Shown: positions 1 to 6,950, counted from the stretch's first letter. The stretch: DNA of 18,161 nt from an uncultured Opitutia bacterium (GCA_937874455.1 CALNBE010000231.1:1-18161); one strand, 5' to 3'. The notes: generated by a model from the letters alone, not told the origin. Numbers and translations are program-made.

Positions 1-2
1 AC

Positions 3-656
3 AAGACCTTTGGTGCCAACAGCACTGTATCCTTTAATAACGCCACCTTCGGAGATCCAGCCGTTGGTAGTCAAAAAAAAGGCTGGTTCAAAACCATCGC
101 ACAGGCACCAGCAAATCCTCCTTACGGGCTCTCCACATCAAGGGCCAATGACTTCATCCAAAATCACACAAATTACAATGGAAATGGTGCGGCTTGGGCA
201 TATGAGTCTGACATCAAAGCGTTCCTATACTGGATGGGTGGAGACCGCTTCCTCGACCGACTCTATGGACGTCATCCGGGAAGCACACTCTACATCAAAC
301 CGGATGTGGGATATTATTCGACAGGCGGTGACACATTTTACAACAAGACCGCATGGGACTCAGAGCCCAACCGTAGAGTCCACCTATTGATGCATGAATT
401 CATGCATAACGCCGGATGCGGAACTGCTTTAGACGTGTTTTACTATGCGGAAGAAGCAGACTCATCAAAGAAATGGGACGAGAGTGGATACGCCAACACT
501 GCCACATACGAATATGGCGCCTGCGCATTCCAATGGGTTGTTTATCCAAATGATTCAAAAAGTCGGCAAAGAATATTCGACCGACATCCCGCTCTCTATC
601 TCTACATGATTCGTACTTATATTTCAGAATTCCAATCAAATACACTTCCTCAATAA
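3..656 (+). CDS. HExxH zinc-metallopeptidase-like protein, 3' part
   Basis: The reading frame is open from the left edge to a TAA at 654-656, so only the last 217 residues are visible and the start lies outside the window. The clearest motif is HEFMH, inside LLMHEFMHNAG, at about visible residues 131-135. This has the HExxH form used by zinc metallopeptidases to bind zinc and activate water. It is followed by an acidic, aromatic stretch with several possible third ligands (for example the EE in YYAEEADSS), but I cannot assign one, so the peptidase clan is unknown. No transmembrane segment is visible in this part. The gene is visibly more AT-rich than those downstream (about 48% GC in the line I counted), which could mean recent acquisition. 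It ends 14 bases before a strong terminator and is therefore transcriptionally separate from the next gene. Function beyond 'probable metallopeptidase' is not supported. Confidence 0.6.
   Translation, partial: KTFGANSTVSFNNATFGDPAVGSQKKGWFKTIAQAPANPPYGLSTSRANDFIQNHTNYNGNGAAWAYESDIKAFLYWMGGDRFLDRLYGRHPGSTLYIKPDVGYYSTGGDTFYNKTAWDSEPNRRVHLLMHEFMHNAGCGTALDVFYYAEEADSSKKWDESGYANTATYEYGACAFQWVVYPNDSKSRQRIFDRHPALYLYMIRTYISEFQSNTLPQ
390..407. repeat. 18-bp perfect DNA palindrome over the HExxH codons
   Basis: ATGCATGAATTCATGCAT equals its own reverse complement. It encodes MHEFMH, the putative zinc-binding motif of the surrounding gene. The symmetry may simply come from the codons used; no function is claimed. 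Confidence 0.8.
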
Positions 657-670
657 AAGTGTCTCTTGAA

Positions 671-705
671 GCCGCTGCCCGAACCTATTTGGGCAGCGGC
701 TTTTT
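671..705 (+). terminator. rho-independent terminator after the metallopeptidase-like gene
   Basis: A perfect 10-bp GC-rich stem, GCCGCTGCCC (671-680) with GGGCAGCGGC (691-700), has a 10-base loop and is followed at once by TTTTT. It lies 14 bases after the stop at 656 and 21 bases before the next start codon. Confidence 0.92.
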
Positions 706-726
706 CAAAACGGCAAGCCTCCTTAC

Positions 727-1920
727 ATGCGCTTCATCTCCATTCTTTATTTTACCGCAGCATGGTTTCCGCTATCTGCAACCCCAACTGTTGCAAATCA
801 ATTCGATGTAATACGCACCATTCCCGATCCAGAAAAACGGCTAAACGCTTGGAACACTTTTGCCGACGACATCTCCATTGAGCAGATTCAGGCATCCCTC
901 CAGCGAATTTCCTCGCTCCCCGAGTGGCGTGACCGCGCCGTGTTGCAGATGTCCTTGCTTCGCCGTTGGGCCAACCTCGAGCCCTCGCAAGCCGGACAAT
1001 TTGTTGCCCGTTTGCCCCCCGGCCAATTTCAGCAAGATTGCGCCAAGGAAGTTTTCCCCCAGTGGTTTCAGAAAAACCTACCCGAAGCCGCCACCCACAT
1101 ACTGCAACTCCCCCACGGCACTTATCGCCGACTTGCCGCCAACTTGTTGATGGAAAACTGGGGGGAGAAGGACCCGCAAGCCGCTTGGCAATGGACCGAA
1201 AATCTGAATTCCGCAGAGCGCGAAGAAGTCCGGCACAGCCTGCTCTTCGTCTGGGTGCATCAAGACCCCATTTTTTGCTGGGAAAAAATCGCCGCACTTC
1301 CCACCGGACCGATTCGCCAAATGCTCGTCACCAACGCCGCGATGGCCTGGACGAAACATGATCTCGCCAGCGCCCTCGCTTGGTCCGAGAGCTTGCACAA
1401 CAACGAGGAAAAACAGCTGGCCCAAAGCGCGGTGGCCGAAGTCTGGGCAAACCGCGACCCGCTGGCGGCAGCCCAATTTGCCACATCATTTCCTCCTGGA
1501 CAAAATCGTCTGGCCACCCTTGCCGCTGTCACCACCAACTGGGCACTCCAAAACCCTCGCGCCGCCGGCAACTGGCTCGCCGCCAACCCACCCATTGACC
1601 TCGAAACCAGATCCGCCGCACTGCATAGTCTAATGAATCTCTGGGCCGAACGCGATCCCTTGGATGCCGCCAGCTGGATTCACACACTTCCCCGAGGCCG
1701 CTTTCGCGACGACGCCATCCAGCACTTTGCCCCAAGCGCAACCCGCTGGGCCCCCGAATGCACAGCCAGCCTAGCCCTGACCATTTCCTCCGAACCGCTC
1801 CGGAGGGATATCCTCAATTCCTGTCTGCAACAGTGGCAAACCCTCGATGCGCCGGCAATGCGCTTCTGGCTTTCCCAAAAACTGCCTGCCAATCCAACCA
1901 CTCCAGCCGCCGTCGAATAA
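727..1920 (+). CDS. Exported W-x3-DP-x-AA tandem-repeat solenoid protein
   Basis: This is a 397-residue protein with an N-terminal signal peptide: a hydrophobic run at about residues 4-18 and likely cleavage near residue 23, after TVA. From about residue 81 to the C-terminus it is built of nine to ten tandem units of about 32 residues. Each unit opens with W and a DP-like turn (WANLEP, WGEKDP, WVHQDP, WANRDP, WALQNP, WAERDP), continues with an A-rich helix ending in W or F, then LPxG and a second helix rich in R, A and L. The pattern predicts an alpha-helical hairpin solenoid resembling TPR or SEL1 repeats, probably periplasmic and used for protein contacts. No catalytic motif is visible. A paralogue with the same repeat begins 19 bases downstream, so the two are probably co-transcribed. 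I recognise the repeat type from PVC-group proteins but know no established function. The start is preceded by no Shine-Dalgarno sequence. Confidence 0.85.
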   Translation: MRFISILYFTAAWFPLSATPTVANQFDVIRTIPDPEKRLNAWNTFADDISIEQIQASLQRISSLPEWRDRAVLQMSLLRRWANLEPSQAGQFVARLPPGQFQQDCAKEVFPQWFQKNLPEAATHILQLPHGTYRRLAANLLMENWGEKDPQAAWQWTENLNSAEREEVRHSLLFVWVHQDPIFCWEKIAALPTGPIRQMLVTNAAMAWTKHDLASALAWSESLHNNEEKQLAQSAVAEVWANRDPLAAAQFATSFPPGQNRLATLAAVTTNWALQNPRAAGNWLAANPPIDLETRSAALHSLMNLWAERDPLDAASWIHTLPRGRFRDDAIQHFAPSATRWAPECTASLALTISSEPLRRDILNSCLQQWQTLDAPAMRFWLSQKLPANPTTPAAVE

Positions 1921-1939
1921 CCCTTCACTCAACACCCGT

Positions 1940-2827
1940 ATGCCTAAACTCGTCAAATTCCTTGCCCTGCCAGTTCTCGCCATCGGTGCGGGAATCCTCC
2001 TTTATCACTTTCTCCTCCACCCCGGTACCGAACAGCCTGCGACCGAGCCGCCAGTTTCTGCCAAGCCACACCCCCGGTCCGCCACCGCCGACGCCCCCGT
2101 CCCCGCAAAGGAACACCTCGTTGCAGAGTTTCACAAATTGCTCGAACTCGAAGGACCCATTGATCTCGATGCATGGAGCAATCTCCTCGACCAGTTTATT
2201 CAGCGCGACCCCAACGCCATTGCCGACATGGTGCAAAAATTGCCCGGCACATCCCCCAACCGCGAGTTTCTGATGCACCGCGTCGCCCAGAAATGGGCCG
2301 CTGCGGACCCTCAAGGCGCAATCACCTGGGCCAAAAGTATCTATACCCTGAACGAACGCGACCAAATGGTTGGCAGCGTCTGCTATGAAATAGCTCAGCG
2401 TGACCCACTCGTCGCGTTACAGACGGTGGAAAGCTGCGATCCGCCAATTCACACCGTTGGCATTTACCAAGGATTGGTTTCCCAACTGGCCGAACAAGAC
2501 TTCGCCCAAGCGCTCGAATGGTCCCGCAGCCACCTCGACCAAGCCGCCCGAAATCAATTGCTCCAAAGTCTCGCCTTCACCCAAGCCCAAACCGATCCCG
2601 AGGGTGCCGCCATCCTCGTGGCCGACACCATCACCGCCAGCACCACCCAAGGGGAAGCTGCGCTCTCCGTTATTCTCCAATGGGCCAAAACCGACCCGTC
2701 CGCCGCCCGGACATGGGCCAAATCCTTCCCCGACGAAAACCTGCGGCAGCGCGCACTGCAGGAAATTTCCTCCGCAGAAAATTCCCCACCGCCCAGCTCC
2801 GACGAAGACACGCTGTCGGGAAACTAG
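1940..2827 (+). CDS. Membrane-anchored W/DP repeat solenoid protein (paralogue of the upstream gene)
   Basis: This 295-residue protein starts with MPKLVKFLALP, followed by one hydrophobic segment (about residues 4-23) that can be a signal anchor or uncleaved signal. A Pro/Ala-rich linker reaches to about residue 55. The rest holds about six units of roughly 32 residues of the upstream protein's type, with openings such as FIQRDP, WAAADP, IAQRDP, LAEQDF, QAQTDP and WAKTDP. The frame stays open 93 bases further upstream, but the ATG at 1940 is preferred because the signal sequence follows directly and it avoids overlap with the previous gene. The spacing of 19 bases suggests an operon and perhaps a pair of interacting scaffold proteins. 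The Ser/Pro-rich C-terminal tail carries no recognisable motif. The biological role is unknown. Confidence 0.82.
   Translation: MPKLVKFLALPVLAIGAGILLYHFLLHPGTEQPATEPPVSAKPHPRSATADAPVPAKEHLVAEFHKLLELEGPIDLDAWSNLLDQFIQRDPNAIADMVQKLPGTSPNREFLMHRVAQKWAAADPQGAITWAKSIYTLNERDQMVGSVCYEIAQRDPLVALQTVESCDPPIHTVGIYQGLVSQLAEQDFAQALEWSRSHLDQAARNQLLQSLAFTQAQTDPEGAAILVADTITASTTQGEAALSVILQWAKTDPSAARTWAKSFPDENLRQRALQEISSAENSPPPSSDEDTLSGN
2763..2775 (+). repeat. AAATTTCCTCCGC motif, copy 1 (inside a gene)
   Basis: This is an exact copy of the 13-base motif found six times on the plus strand. Here it lies in the 3' part of the second solenoid gene. Confidence 0.75.
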
Positions 2828-2881
2828 GACACGCACCTTTTCCCATTGGCAAACCTCCGGCATGGCGTAAATTTCCCCGCC

Positions 2882-3127
2882 ATGTCCGCCGCCCCCCGCA
2901 AAGCCAGTTTCGAAAAACACCTTGCCGAACTCGAAGCCATCGTTGAACGGCTGGAGCAGGGCGAGGTGCCCTTGGAGGATCTACTCGTCCAATACGAAAC
3001 AGGAATGAAACACTTGCGCGAAGCCCAACGCATTCTGCAGGAAGCAGAACTGCGCATCGAGCAGCTCAAGAAAGCCGGGGAACAAATTCAGACCGCGCCT
3101 TTCTCCTTTGATCAGGAAGAGGCCTGA
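2882..3127 (+). CDS. xseB: Exodeoxyribonuclease VII small subunit
   Basis: This 81-residue protein matches the XseB family in length and sequence. It has FEKHLAELEAIVERLEQGEVPLEDLL near the N-terminus in outline (family pattern: F-E-x2-L-x2-LE-x-IV-x2-LE-x-G-x2-LE), then YETGMKHLREAQRIL and a helical tail. XseB binds several copies to one XseA subunit. The holoenzyme degrades single-stranded DNA to oligonucleotides in DNA repair and recombination. XseA is not in this window. An ATG at 2846 is in frame but adds 12 non-homologous residues, so 2882 is preferred. The gene lies 54 bases after the solenoid gene and 22 bases before the next start, so co-transcription with either is possible. No Shine-Dalgarno sequence is seen. 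Confidence 0.93.
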   Translation: MSAAPRKASFEKHLAELEAIVERLEQGEVPLEDLLVQYETGMKHLREAQRILQEAELRIEQLKKAGEQIQTAPFSFDQEEA

Positions 3128-3149
3128 CGGTCGTTTTCCTCCGCGCGCC

Positions 3150-4061
3150 ATGTTCAAAAAAATCACCCTTTCGCTTTTCCTCCTCGTCCCGCTCTGCGCC
3201 CTCGCCGCCTCCCTCAACGTCGGCACCTACAACATGCGCAACAGCAATGCGGGCGACACAAAACACGGCAACGGCTGGGAGCAACGCCTGCCCTACGTGA
3301 GCGGCCTCGTCCAGTTTCACGACTTCGACCTGCTCGGCACCCAGGAGCTCTTTCAATTCCAAATCGACGGCTTGCTCAGGTCCATGCCCGGCTACGCCTA
3401 TGTCGGCGCAGGCCGCGACGACGGACAAAAAAAGGGAGAACACTCCGCCATCTTCTACAAAAAAGACCGCTTCCAAGTGCTCCGCAACGGCGACTTCTGG
3501 CTCGCCGAAGATTCCTCCAAGCCCAACAAGGGCTGGGACGCCGCCTTGCCCCGCATTTGCTCCTGGGCCGAGTTCCGCGACCGTGACTCCGGGGAAAAAC
3601 TCTTTTTCTTCAACGTCCACTTTGACCACGTCGGCGTCAAAGCCCGCGAAGAAAGCGCCAAGCTCCTGCTCAAGAAAATCGCCGAAGTCGCCGGCACCAA
3701 TCCCGCCATCCTCACCGGCGATTTCAACGTCGACCAGACCCATAAGCCCTACTCCATCCTGCAAAATTCCTCTGCGCTCCGCGACGCCTACACCACCGCC
3801 GAGTTCAAATACGCGCCCAACGGAACCTTCAACAATTTCAATTCCAACAGCCTGACATCCAGCCGCATCGATCACATTTTCCTCACCCGCCACTTTCAGG
3901 CGAAAAAATACGGCGTGCTCACCGACTCCTATCGCAGCGTCGAGGGTTCCGATGGCAAAACCTACACTTCGAACAATTTCCCCCGCGAGGTTTCCCTCCA
4001 AAACGCCACCGCCCGCCTGCCTTCCGACCACTTCCCCATCAAGGTGATGGTGGACTACTAA
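3150..4061 (+). CDS. Secreted endonuclease/exonuclease/phosphatase-family protein
   Basis: The 303-residue protein has a clear signal peptide, MFKKITLSLFLLVPLCALAA, with likely cleavage near residue 20. The mature part shows the metal-dependent hydrolase motifs of the EEP (exonuclease III/DNase I/sphingomyelinase) fold in order: TYNMRNSN (Asn), GTQE (metal-binding Glu), FNVHFDHVG (His), TGDFNVD (Asp and Asn), SRIDHIF and the terminal SDHFPI (catalytic Asp-His). These cleave phosphodiester or phosphomonoester bonds, but the substrate cannot be read from the sequence. Extracellular or periplasmic location is inferred from the signal peptide. The ATG at 3150 is chosen because the signal sequence begins there; an in-frame ATG at 3108 overlaps xseB. 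A TTTCCTCCGC motif copy sits just before the start instead of a Shine-Dalgarno sequence. The small lipoprotein gene follows 21 bases later. Confidence 0.9.
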   Translation: MFKKITLSLFLLVPLCALAASLNVGTYNMRNSNAGDTKHGNGWEQRLPYVSGLVQFHDFDLLGTQELFQFQIDGLLRSMPGYAYVGAGRDDGQKKGEHSAIFYKKDRFQVLRNGDFWLAEDSSKPNKGWDAALPRICSWAEFRDRDSGEKLFFFNVHFDHVGVKAREESAKLLLKKIAEVAGTNPAILTGDFNVDQTHKPYSILQNSSALRDAYTTAEFKYAPNGTFNNFNSNSLTSSRIDHIFLTRHFQAKKYGVLTDSYRSVEGSDGKTYTSNNFPREVSLQNATARLPSDHFPIKVMVDY

Positions 4062-4082
4062 GCCCGCTTTCCCGCTGCGCCC

Positions 4083-4322
4083 ATGCCCCGACACCTGCCA
4101 CCCATTTTCCTCCTCACCGCCAGTTTTCTCCTCGCCGCCTGCGCCGAGGATGCCGATCCGGTCCGCATTGACAAACCTGCCGTCGCCGGCCTCCTCGACG
4201 GCGAAATTTCCTCCGCCGGACAATACCTCGACCAAGTCGAAGAAACCAACCGCCGCAACGCCGACAAGGCCCGCCGCGGCGACTGGACCTACGCCCGCCC
4301 CGCCGTCGGCGAACCCAATTAA
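4083..4322 (+). CDS. Small hypothetical lipoprotein
   Basis: This 79-residue protein begins with a lipoprotein signal. The charged N-terminus MPRHLPP is followed by a hydrophobic run ending in LLAAC, a lipobox with Cys20 as the predicted lipidated residue. The mature part is short, hydrophilic and mostly charged (DKPAVAGLLDGEISSAGQ and then a Lys/Arg/Glu-rich stretch), with no known domain. The gene lies 21 bases after the secreted EEP gene and just before a terminator, so it is probably the last gene of that transcription unit. Attachment to the inner or outer membrane is inferred only from the lipobox. The family is not recognised. Confidence 0.7.
   Translation: MPRHLPPIFLLTASFLLAACAEDADPVRIDKPAVAGLLDGEISSAGQYLDQVEETNRRNADKARRGDWTYARPAVGEPN
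4204..4216 (+). repeat. AAATTTCCTCCGC motif, copy 2 (inside a gene)
   Basis: This exact 13-base copy lies inside the small lipoprotein gene, where it encodes part of GEISSAG. Confidence 0.75.
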
Positions 4323-4347
4323 GACTCCCGCACTTTCCTTGCTGCAT

Positions 4348-4378
4348 AAAAAACCGCTCCCGGTCAGGAGCGGTTTTT
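4348..4378. terminator. Bidirectional terminator between convergent genes
   Basis: A 7-bp stem, CCGCTCC (4354-4360) with GGAGCGG (4367-4373), has a 6-base loop. Six A precede it and five T follow it, so it can terminate transcription from either side. It lies between the plus-strand lipoprotein gene and the minus-strand cyclophilin gene. Confidence 0.9.
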
Positions 4379-4400
4379 GCGTCGCCGAAGCAAAGGAAAT

Positions 4401-5033
4401 TTACTCCGCGCTTTCCGCCGGAACGATCTTCACGCTAAGAATTTCTACCCGTTGCGCAGGCTTGGATTTTTCGCCGCCAAAGCTCACCTCAGTCGGCATG
4501 TTGGCGATTTTCTCCAGCACCTCGTCGCCCTTGATCACCTCGCCAAAGGCGGTGTATTTGCGGTCCAAAAAGCTGGCGTCGCCGTGGCAGATGAAGAACT
4601 GGCAGCCCGCACTGTCCGGATCCGCCGCCCGGGCCATCGACAGCACGCCGCGCTGGTGCGACTTGTTGTTGAACTCGGCCTTGATCTTGTAGCCAGGATC
4701 GCCGGTGCCGGGAATGCCGGAGGCGCCTTCCTTGGTGTTCGGACAGCCGCCCTGGATCATGAAACCCTTGATAATGCGGTGAAAGGCCGTCCCGTCATAA
4801 AATCCCTCGCGGGCAAGTTTCTTAAAATTCTCCACCGTCTTGGGTGCGACCTCAGGCCAGAAGGCAATGGTCATTTCCCCTGCGGAGGTGTTCATGATGG
4901 CGATTTCTTTGGTGCTCACAGTTTTTGTTTTTTGGGTGTTGGAAGCGGATGGTTTGTTTTGATTTTCCATCGGCTGGCAGCCGGTCAGGCCCAGCGACAA
5001 CAGGAAAACGGGAAGGAAAAACAGCGCTCGCAT
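4401..5033 (-). CDS. Lipoprotein peptidyl-prolyl cis-trans isomerase (cyclophilin type)
   Basis: The 210-residue protein starts with MRALFFLPVFLLSLGLTGC, a lipoprotein signal with Cys19 in the lipobox LTGC. After a polar linker of about 25 residues comes a compact bacterial cyclophilin domain. It carries the family motifs PKTVENFKKLAREGFYDG, FHRIIKGFMIQGG (with the catalytic Arg), a QFFI segment (here GCQFFI), and LDRKYTAFGEVIKGDEVL. Cyclophilins interconvert cis and trans prolyl peptide bonds. The lipobox places this one at a membrane facing the periplasm, where it probably assists envelope protein folding. The frame extends upstream, but the ATG at 5033 is chosen because the lipoprotein signal begins there. 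It is divergent from thiS, with 91 bases between the two starts. The stop codon lies within a near copy of the AAATTTCCTCCGC motif (AAATTTACTCCGC). Confidence 0.92.
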   Translation of the reverse strand: MRALFFLPVFLLSLGLTGCQPMENQNKPSASNTQKTKTVSTKEIAIMNTSAGEMTIAFWPEVAPKTVENFKKLAREGFYDGTAFHRIIKGFMIQGGCPNTKEGASGIPGTGDPGYKIKAEFNNKSHQRGVLSMARAADPDSAGCQFFICHGDASFLDRKYTAFGEVIKGDEVLEKIANMPTEVSFGGEKSKPAQRVEILSVKIVPAESAE

Positions 5034-5124
5034 GGGTGCCAAGGAAAACGCGACCCGCTTCCCGTTGGCAATCCCGAAACTTCCCTTGCCACTTTCTTCC
5101 TCCCCGTTACAACAGCGCGCCATC

Positions 5125-5328
5125 ATGCGCATCCTTGTGAACGACGAACCTCGCGACGTGGCCGAAGCCGCCACCCTCGCCACGTTCATGCACAGCCTGC
5201 AACTCCCCTCCTTCGACGGCGTGGCCGTCGCCTGCAACGAGGCCGTGGTCCCGCGCGACCGCTGGAACGCGCATCCGTTGCGCGAATCCGACCGCCTCCT
5301 CATCATCCACGCCACCCAGGGAGGCTGA
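5125..5328 (+). CDS. thiS: Sulfur carrier protein ThiS
   Basis: The 67-residue protein has the beta-grasp pattern of ThiS: an initial strand MRILVNDEPRDV, an A/L-rich helix, FDGVAVACNEAVVPRDRW, LRESDRLLIIHATQGG. It ends exactly in Gly-Gly. In this family the C-terminal Gly is adenylated and converted to thiocarboxylate, the sulfur donor for the thiazole ring made by ThiG. The ATG at 5125 gives normal ThiS length; an in-frame ATG at 5032 would add 31 non-homologous residues. thiE begins 7 bases after the stop and thiG follows, so these three form an operon. No ThiF-like activating enzyme is adjacent, although a ThiF-superfamily protein (TcdA) lies further downstream. No TPP-riboswitch signature is seen upstream. 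Confidence 0.93.
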   Translation: MRILVNDEPRDVAEAATLATFMHSLQLPSFDGVAVACNEAVVPRDRWNAHPLRESDRLLIIHATQGG

Positions 5329-5335
5329 TTTTCCC

Positions 5336-6007
5336 ATGCCCTTGCGACGACTGATCCGCTGGTTCAGCGGAAGAAAAAACATCCCCGGCCAACCCGCCGA
5401 TCCCGCCACCGCCCGCCCCTTCACGGTGGTCATTTCCTCCCCGCGCCATTTTCCGCAGGAGCAAAAAATCGTCTGCCGCCTGCTTGATGCCGGGCTGTCC
5501 CGCTTCCACCTCCGCAAGCCGGACTGGGGCGCGGAAAAAATTCAGGCTTGGTTGAAAAAAATCCCCGCCGCCTACCACTCCCGCATCGTCGTCCACGCCC
5601 AGCCGGAAATCGTGGAAAAACTGCGCCTCGGCGGACTTCACCTGCGCGCCGCCCAGCAACGGCCCCGCAACTGGGCGGAGGAAATCCCCGTCAGCCAGTC
5701 CTGCCACTCCTTTCACGAACTCGACAGTTACGCCAAACACTGCGCCTACGCCACCCTCGGTCCGGTTTTCCCTTCCATCTCCAAAAAAGGCTACCTGCCC
5801 CAGCGCACCCCGGAGGAATACGCAGTGATCCTCGAATGCTGGGCAGAGGAAAAAGGCTGCCCGGTGCTCGCCCTCGGCGGCATTACCCCGCAAAACGTCC
5901 CCCGCCTCCGTCAGCTGGGCTTTGCCGGCTTCGCCGTGGTCGGCGCGGTTTGGGAGTCCCCCGATCCGGTCAAGGGCTTTCAAGCCCTACTCAAGGCCTG
6001 GCGGTAG
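5336..6007 (+). CDS. thiE: Thiamine phosphate synthase / TenI-family protein
   Basis: The 223-residue protein has the TIM-barrel motifs of the ThiE/TenI family: FHLRKPDW (the R-x-K-like phosphate/pyrimidine segment reads L-R-K here), GGLHLRA, SQSCHSF, YATLGPVFPSISKKGY and PVLALGGITPQNV, ending in VVGAVWESPDP. ThiE joins the thiazole phosphate and HMP-pyrophosphate to give thiamine phosphate; TenI is a thiazole tautomerase. The operon position favours thiamine synthesis. Some motifs differ from textbook ThiE: the usual GxFxTxTK segment reads GPVFPSISKK. The exact reaction (synthase or tautomerase) is therefore less certain than the family. About 28 residues precede the first barrel strand, longer than usual. 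The start at 5336 is supported by a GGGAGG sequence at 5319-5324, inside the end of thiS, with 11 bases spacing. Confidence 0.85.
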   Translation: MPLRRLIRWFSGRKNIPGQPADPATARPFTVVISSPRHFPQEQKIVCRLLDAGLSRFHLRKPDWGAEKIQAWLKKIPAAYHSRIVVHAQPEIVEKLRLGGLHLRAAQQRPRNWAEEIPVSQSCHSFHELDSYAKHCAYATLGPVFPSISKKGYLPQRTPEEYAVILECWAEEKGCPVLALGGITPQNVPRLRQLGFAGFAVVGAVWESPDPVKGFQALLKAWR

Positions 6008-6023
6008 GAGGAAAATTTCCTCC
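6007..6023. repeat. Perfect 17-base inverted repeat just after thiE
   Basis: GGAGGAAA (6007-6014), one central A, and TTTCCTCC (6016-6023) form a perfect inverted repeat starting on the last base of the thiE stop codon. It overlaps a full AAATTTCCTCCGCG motif. A weak hairpin or a protein-binding site are both possible. Confidence 0.6.
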
Positions 6024-6026
6024 GCG
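6013..6026 (+). repeat. AAATTTCCTCCGCG motif, copy 3 (thiE-thiG spacer)
   Basis: This exact 14-base copy lies 6 bases after the thiE stop. A second core copy, TTTCCTCCGC, lies at 6039-6048 and a shorter TTTCCTCC at 6052-6059, so the 60-base spacer before thiG contains three related elements in tandem. Confidence 0.75.
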
Positions 6027-6067
6027 CCTTCCTTTCGTTTTCCTCCGCCCCTTTCCTCCTTCTCCTT

Positions 6068-6829
6068 ATGTTGCGCATTGCAGATCGCACCTTCAACTCC
6101 CGGCTGCTCACCGGCTCGGGTAAATATGCCAGCGGCAAAATCATGGCCGAAAGCCTTGCCGCCTCCGGCTCCGAGATCGTCACCGTCGCCATCAAACGGA
6201 TCCAGTTCGGCAAACAAGAGGACGCCATCCTCTCCCATCTCGACCGCTCCCGCTGCCTGCTCCTGCCCAACACCTCCGGCGTGCGCGACGCCAAGGAGGC
6301 GGTTTTCGCCGCGCAAATGGCCCGCGAAGCCCTCGGCACCCACTGGCTCAAACTGGAAATCCATCCCGATCCGAAATGGCTCATGCCCGACCCGATCGAG
6401 ACCCTTTACGCCTGCGAACAGCTCGCCAACCTGGGCTTCACCGTCCTGCCCTATATTCATGCTGATCCAGTGCTGGCCAAGCGACTTGAATCCGCCGGAG
6501 CCGCCGCCGTCATGCCGCTCGGCGCGCCCATCGGCAGCAATCTCGGCCTGCGCACCCGCGACTTCGTCCAGATCATCATCGAACAGGCGCAAATCCCGGT
6601 GATTGTCGATGCCGGACTCGGCTCCCCCGCCCACGCCGCCGAGGCCATGGAACTCGGAGCCGACGCCGTGCTGATCAATACCGCCCTCGCCACCGCCGCC
6701 AACCCGGTCGCCATGGGACACGCCTTCAAACTGGCCGTGGAAGCTGGACGCCTGGCCTTCGAAAGCGGTCTGCCCGCAGCCAATTTCTCCGCCCAGTCCT
6801 CCTCCCCGCTTACCAGCTTTCTTGATTAG
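6068..6829 (+). CDS. thiG: Thiazole synthase ThiG
   Basis: The 253-residue protein matches ThiG in length and motifs. It starts with LRIADRTFNSRLLTGSGKY, then has TVAIKRI, LPNTSGVRDAKEAV and WLKLEIHPD (the Lys forms the imine with 1-deoxyxylulose 5-phosphate in this family). The C-terminal barrel half has TVLPYIHADPVLAKRLE, VMPLGAPIGSNLGL, PVIVDAGLGSPAHAAEAMELGADAVL in outline, and NTALATAANPVAM. ThiG builds the thiazole phosphate from deoxyxylulose 5-phosphate, dehydroglycine and ThiS thiocarboxylate in the cytoplasm. Neither ThiH nor ThiO, the dehydroglycine source, is in this window. thiG follows thiE by 60 bases; the spacer is pyrimidine-rich and lacks a Shine-Dalgarno sequence but carries three TTTCCTCC elements. 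Confidence 0.96.
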   Translation: MLRIADRTFNSRLLTGSGKYASGKIMAESLAASGSEIVTVAIKRIQFGKQEDAILSHLDRSRCLLLPNTSGVRDAKEAVFAAQMAREALGTHWLKLEIHPDPKWLMPDPIETLYACEQLANLGFTVLPYIHADPVLAKRLESAGAAAVMPLGAPIGSNLGLRTRDFVQIIIEQAQIPVIVDAGLGSPAHAAEAMELGADAVLINTALATAANPVAMGHAFKLAVEAGRLAFESGLPAANFSAQSSSPLTSFLD

Positions 6830-6936
6830 AAAGCTTTATCCCACGCCAGCACCACATCCGCTTCACCTAACGGTTTAACTGTTATCTGAGCTAAAGATGC
6901 CCTTGACTTGCGGGTGCCTAAAAGCACTCTGCGCCA

Positions 6937-6950
6937 GGTCAAATTTAACC
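6937..6950. promoter_or_regulatory. Candidate operator-like palindrome upstream of the symporter
   Basis: GGTCAAATTTAACC is a 14-base near-palindrome with one mismatched pair, 25 bases before the symporter start. The 146-base spacer 6830-6975 is more AT-rich than the genes around it. It also holds a TTGACT hexamer at 6903-6908, but no convincing -10 box at the standard distance. It is probably the promoter region of the symporter unit; the operator is a guess. Confidence 0.3.

Noticed and set aside
3066..4235. 389-codon open frame opposite the secreted EEP gene
   Set aside because: Antisense shadow, rich in Gly, Val and Glu; the plus-strand gene has all family motifs.
5034..5124. TPP riboswitch upstream of thiS
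   Set aside because: The spacer is only 91 bases and lacks the conserved CUGAGA and the P4-P5 consensus; nothing similar was seen.
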